Assembly: GCA_000697665.1 (NCBI GenBank)
Contig: KL197710.1
Span: 2,331,036 to 2,395,035, forward strand
Length of the DNA: 64,000 nucleotides
Direction of reading: 5' to 3'
DNA from: Jaapia argillacea MUCL 33604
Lineage: Eukaryota > Basidiomycota > Agaricomycetes > Jaapiales > Jaapiaceae
The notes below the pieces were generated by a model, which saw only the letters and a list, made by a program, of their open reading frames with translations, had not been told where the DNA came from and did no database searches. Every line of letters begins with the position of its first letter. Positions within the stretch are counted from its first letter, which is position 1. The position numbers and the translations under genes were made by a program. Shown piece by piece: positions 60,895 to 64,000 of the stretch.

Positions 60895-63800
60895 GCTTTG
60901 GTGGTCAAGTCCAAAGGCGGGGGGTCGGGATTTGAAATACTATGATTCCGTCTGCAATGTCGTCTGCGAAATGCGCTGCCTGAGACTTTTGTCGAAATCG
61001 GCCTAGAAAGCTTGAACCTTGATCGAGTCCTCCCGATGTTGTTATCTTCAGGCTGACGACTCGTTTCTGCTGAGGGGCACTGTCATCGCGGGGACTTTCT
61101 GGCCTCCTGGTCTCCCAAAGACGAGTACCGACCATCTCCACTTTCACCCGATGCTCTGGGTGCTCTGAAACTCAGACTTATCTGAACGGCTGCTGCTGTA
61201 GTCACCATAGGTGGTAAATTGACATTCGCCACCGCATTGAGGTGAATTCGGCAAAATCTGTGTAGCTGGTGGCGAGGTGTCTTTACTGTGGTTCTCAAAT
61301 TCTTCTCTTGACTCGCAGACGAAACTCCTTCTCACATGCTTAATCACAGAGAACTCCCCCTTGACATTCTTGATATCGTCGCTTCTGGTACAATTCGTGC
61401 TCTTGGCATGCCTTGTGATCGAAGAAGTTGTTTTGCACGATCTTTGTATTCATTCAGACGATTTGCAAGTCGAGATTGACGCCACGGTACTGGATGCAAT
61501 AAAGACCAACTTGAAGCTGGATATCAAGCTGTTCAACCCTCCTAAGGTTGTCGCGCCACCGATGTACACAACCACTTTCCAGGTTCAAATGGCCAGCTCC
61601 CAGGCATCACCGCTTCCGTTTACCCTGACAATGTCCTCGAAGACACTTAGGATTTCTCCACAATGATCTCTAGACACCCGAGTCCTAGTCTTGAACCCAT
61701 CTCGAAGGTCAGCGAACCGAATATCCGATCGGTTGTCAAGACTATTCGAAGCAACAAGGTCGCCATTGCTGCCGCGGCCGCGGGGACCAACAAATGCGGT
61801 CTCGGAGATCGAGATGGTGATCTAGTCGCTACCTATCATAACGGCGGAACCATCGCGCAAATTGTTGTCGCGGTTGAGGAGTTGGATGCGGAATCGGGTG
61901 CGACCGACGGTGGAAACGACGAGTTTCTCGACGGCGTCGCTGTTAGGGCTCAAGCAAAGCTGGTCTGCACCGGGAGAGAACCAGTACCTGCGCGGGTCGG
62001 ACTTCGAGCGGATGAAGAACCTAGTCGAGGAAACGAGGCCAAGTCAGAATTCGTCCGACATGAAAAATCCAGTTAAACCGACCAAGTCCCGCTAATGTTA
62101 TCCGTGACATCAGTCTGGGGGACAGTGCTCAAATCCCTCCCGCCCCTATCGTTGAGTAGTGTAAGGAAGAATCGTCCTGCGAAGGCGCGCGAACTGGCGA
62201 CGAAATTGGCTCGGGTAAAGAAATCCAAAACATTGTTCAGTTTGGCGTAGTGAGTGTCGAACTGAGGATTAATTCGGGTCATGCTGCTGGCCCATGGGCT
62301 AGGAGCAGTGGGCACGACACCGCCACTCGTCGCAGACGTCCTGGCTGGCGAAAGTGAGCAAAAAACGCCAGGTGTTGTCATCAGCAACCTGGAATGAGGA
62401 ATCAATCAGCATCGAGGATTCAAAAAATGGTGTGAGACCGACATTTTGGACATAAGCGTAGAAGGGGCTCATGATTGTTTGGAATGGAATTGGCGGTGGC
62501 GGTAGATGCGCTGCGGCGCTCGTGCGTTGTGAACCTAGTGGGTTTCATGTAGGGATTTATTTTATATATAGTGGGGAGGGGCGAAGGTTGACCAGGTGTT
62601 TGCGTCGGATCGCCTGTGGTCGTCTGGCGTGGGACATGCGTCTGTAGGTTAACGTTCATGGAACGCTGCGTTTTGGGGGAGGCAAGAAGTTGTACTCACC
62701 TGACGCAGTCGACATAGGTTCCCTCCCCGGACATTAACTAGGACGTGAAACGTTCGTGGACCTTGATTACATTGCGTCGACAGACATGGCTTCGGGTGGA
62801 ATACCCTGCTATGGATCACATGAAAATAGAGCCGGCACGAAGGTCCATCTTGCCAATTCCAACAAAGCCGTTGAGACAGGTGTGTACGTGCGTCTAAGGG
62901 AATGAAGACTCGCCGCGACATCATGTCTGATCCCCATCGCTGGGATAGCGAATGGGCGTTAGGTGAGTGAATATGAGCTGCCAAACTTGGATGATTGAAC
63001 CAGTGAACATGGGGGTGTGGCACAAACCTACCGTGAAATGGAAATGCTGATCCCTCTTGTTCGGTCGGGCACCAGAGGTACCGTCCTTCACGTGTTTTTT
63101 GAGTTCCTCCACGGGAGAAGTCCAATTGATTGAACTTCATGAATGCTTGCGCTTCCTTGTGGAAGTCCATAATTCTAGGAGGGAGAGATCTGACTGCTGA
63201 TCTCGCATGTCGGTTGGTCATATTCCCATCACGAAGTTTAAGAGTTAGTTGAGCTGAACGGAGCCTTGCGAACTAGTCAATTATATGCTTCAGAAAGGAT
63301 TTAGTGCTGGTCTGCGAGGAACCTTGGATATCGTGCTATACCCGGCCAAACCAGTTCCCAGACTTACCCAAGTCCGCTCAACACGCCTTCACCTTGTACA
63401 GACTCCTTGCAAGGTGCCGAATCCAACAAGCGCACCGCTGAACGGAGCAAAAGGTAGTCCGAGAGTATGTACTACATGGACAGCCCAACCCACAGCACGA
63501 GACTCAGAAATGAAGCAGGCAGATTTGGTCACGCCCAGTCACAAATATCGAACCCGTGTTGTGGTTGTGTTGCTCGTTGTTAGAGGAACAAGTCGGTGAT
63601 GGAGGTCAGTATGTTCGGAGCAAGCCTTTCTTCGCGCCCCAATGCGAGTATGATACATCACTGTGGAGATTCAAGATTGCAAAGGCAGGCTCAGATAGCG
63701 TAAGACACAGAAGACAGTGGGTTTAGTAGGAGAAACGCGGATTCGGTGAATGCTTTGGTGCGAGTGGTGGGAGGTGTCATGCAAGTTCCCAATCGGGTCG

Positions 63801-64000
63801 CCAGCGTTTGTTTGTGTGGGGAAGCCTCTCTTGTCGATGACCCCACCCTTATGAACCTCTGAAAGAACACACGCCTCCGACAGCCGCATATGGTAAGGAC
63901 GAGGGAAATCTGGGCAAGTTCTCCATGGCGACGGACATTGGCGACACACCGGCGGAACGTTCGACAGCGCGAGTGTATAAACGCAACCGTCTGCCGAAAT
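60895..64000. other. Region without a confident gene (3.1 kb)
   Basis: Several frames have protein-like stretches but none could be assembled. On plus: 61277-61666 (ends VEIDATVLDAIKTNLKLD.. ISPQ) and 61663-62076, with an overlapping other-frame segment (GLKQSWSAPGENQYLRGSD) to 62094. On minus: 62649-63221 and, in another frame at about 63020-63112, VEELKKHVKDGTSGARPNKR. They could be exons of unrecognised genes, a decayed gene, or chance. A TGTATAAA sequence near 63973 may be the promoter of a gene beyond the window. Confidence 0.3.

Overview
This window is nuclear DNA from a filamentous basidiomycete, most likely an Agaricomycete (mushroom-forming fungus). The genes are dense and intron-rich, and nearly all introns are 50-65 nt GT-AG introns. 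The encoded proteins are fungal and eukaryotic: an Itc1-type chromatin remodeller subunit, an AVT1-like vacuolar transporter, CON-6 proteins, a QDE-1-type RNA-dependent RNA polymerase and polyubiquitin. There is no sign of bacterial operons, phage, CRISPR or a complete transposon. Species cannot be determined from the sequence alone. All exon joins were worked out by hand from splice consensus, reading phase and expected protein families.

Layout. 0-9.4 kb: arrestin-like adaptor (+), then on the minus strand a Rab5 GTPase, a secreted alginate-lyase-like enzyme and an 878-aa orphan protein. 10-15 kb: a 13-exon Gfo/Idh/MocA oxidoreductase (+) converging on a cyclin (-). 15-19 kb: a 4-kb stretch without a recognisable gene, upstream of the cyclin, containing a 33-bp tandem repeat. 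19-31 kb: eIF4E-transporter-like protein (-), RNAi RNA-dependent RNA polymerase (+), SmD2 (-) and pescadillo (+). 31-39 kb: a Sec7/PH Arf-GEF and a disordered 710-aa protein with four copies of a KLSxxFG-like motif, both plus strand. 39-45 kb: two CON-6 genes on either side of an ABCG half-transporter; the first CON-6 promoter carries three tandem units of about 80 bp. 45-60 kb: a housekeeping block with RPB8, Itc1, AVT1-like transporter, eIF3k, WDR5/Swd3, six-unit polyubiquitin, Utp23 and EMC7. 60-64 kb: one orphan gene, then 3 kb with only weak open frames.

The genes do not form one pathway. RNA and translation functions are over-represented (SmD2, pescadillo, Utp23, eIF3k, 4E-T-like, RPB8, RdRP), and several sit in tight head-to-head pairs that probably share promoters (SmD2/pescadillo, eIF3k/WDR5, Utp23/EMC7). 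Rab5, the Arf-GEF, the arrestin and polyubiquitin relate to endosomal trafficking and ubiquitin-dependent sorting. The features most worth follow-up are the KLSxxFG-motif protein, the 4E-T candidate, the repeated CON-6 promoter, and very small exons (8, 6 and 5 nt) and a GC-AG intron in otherwise ordinary genes.
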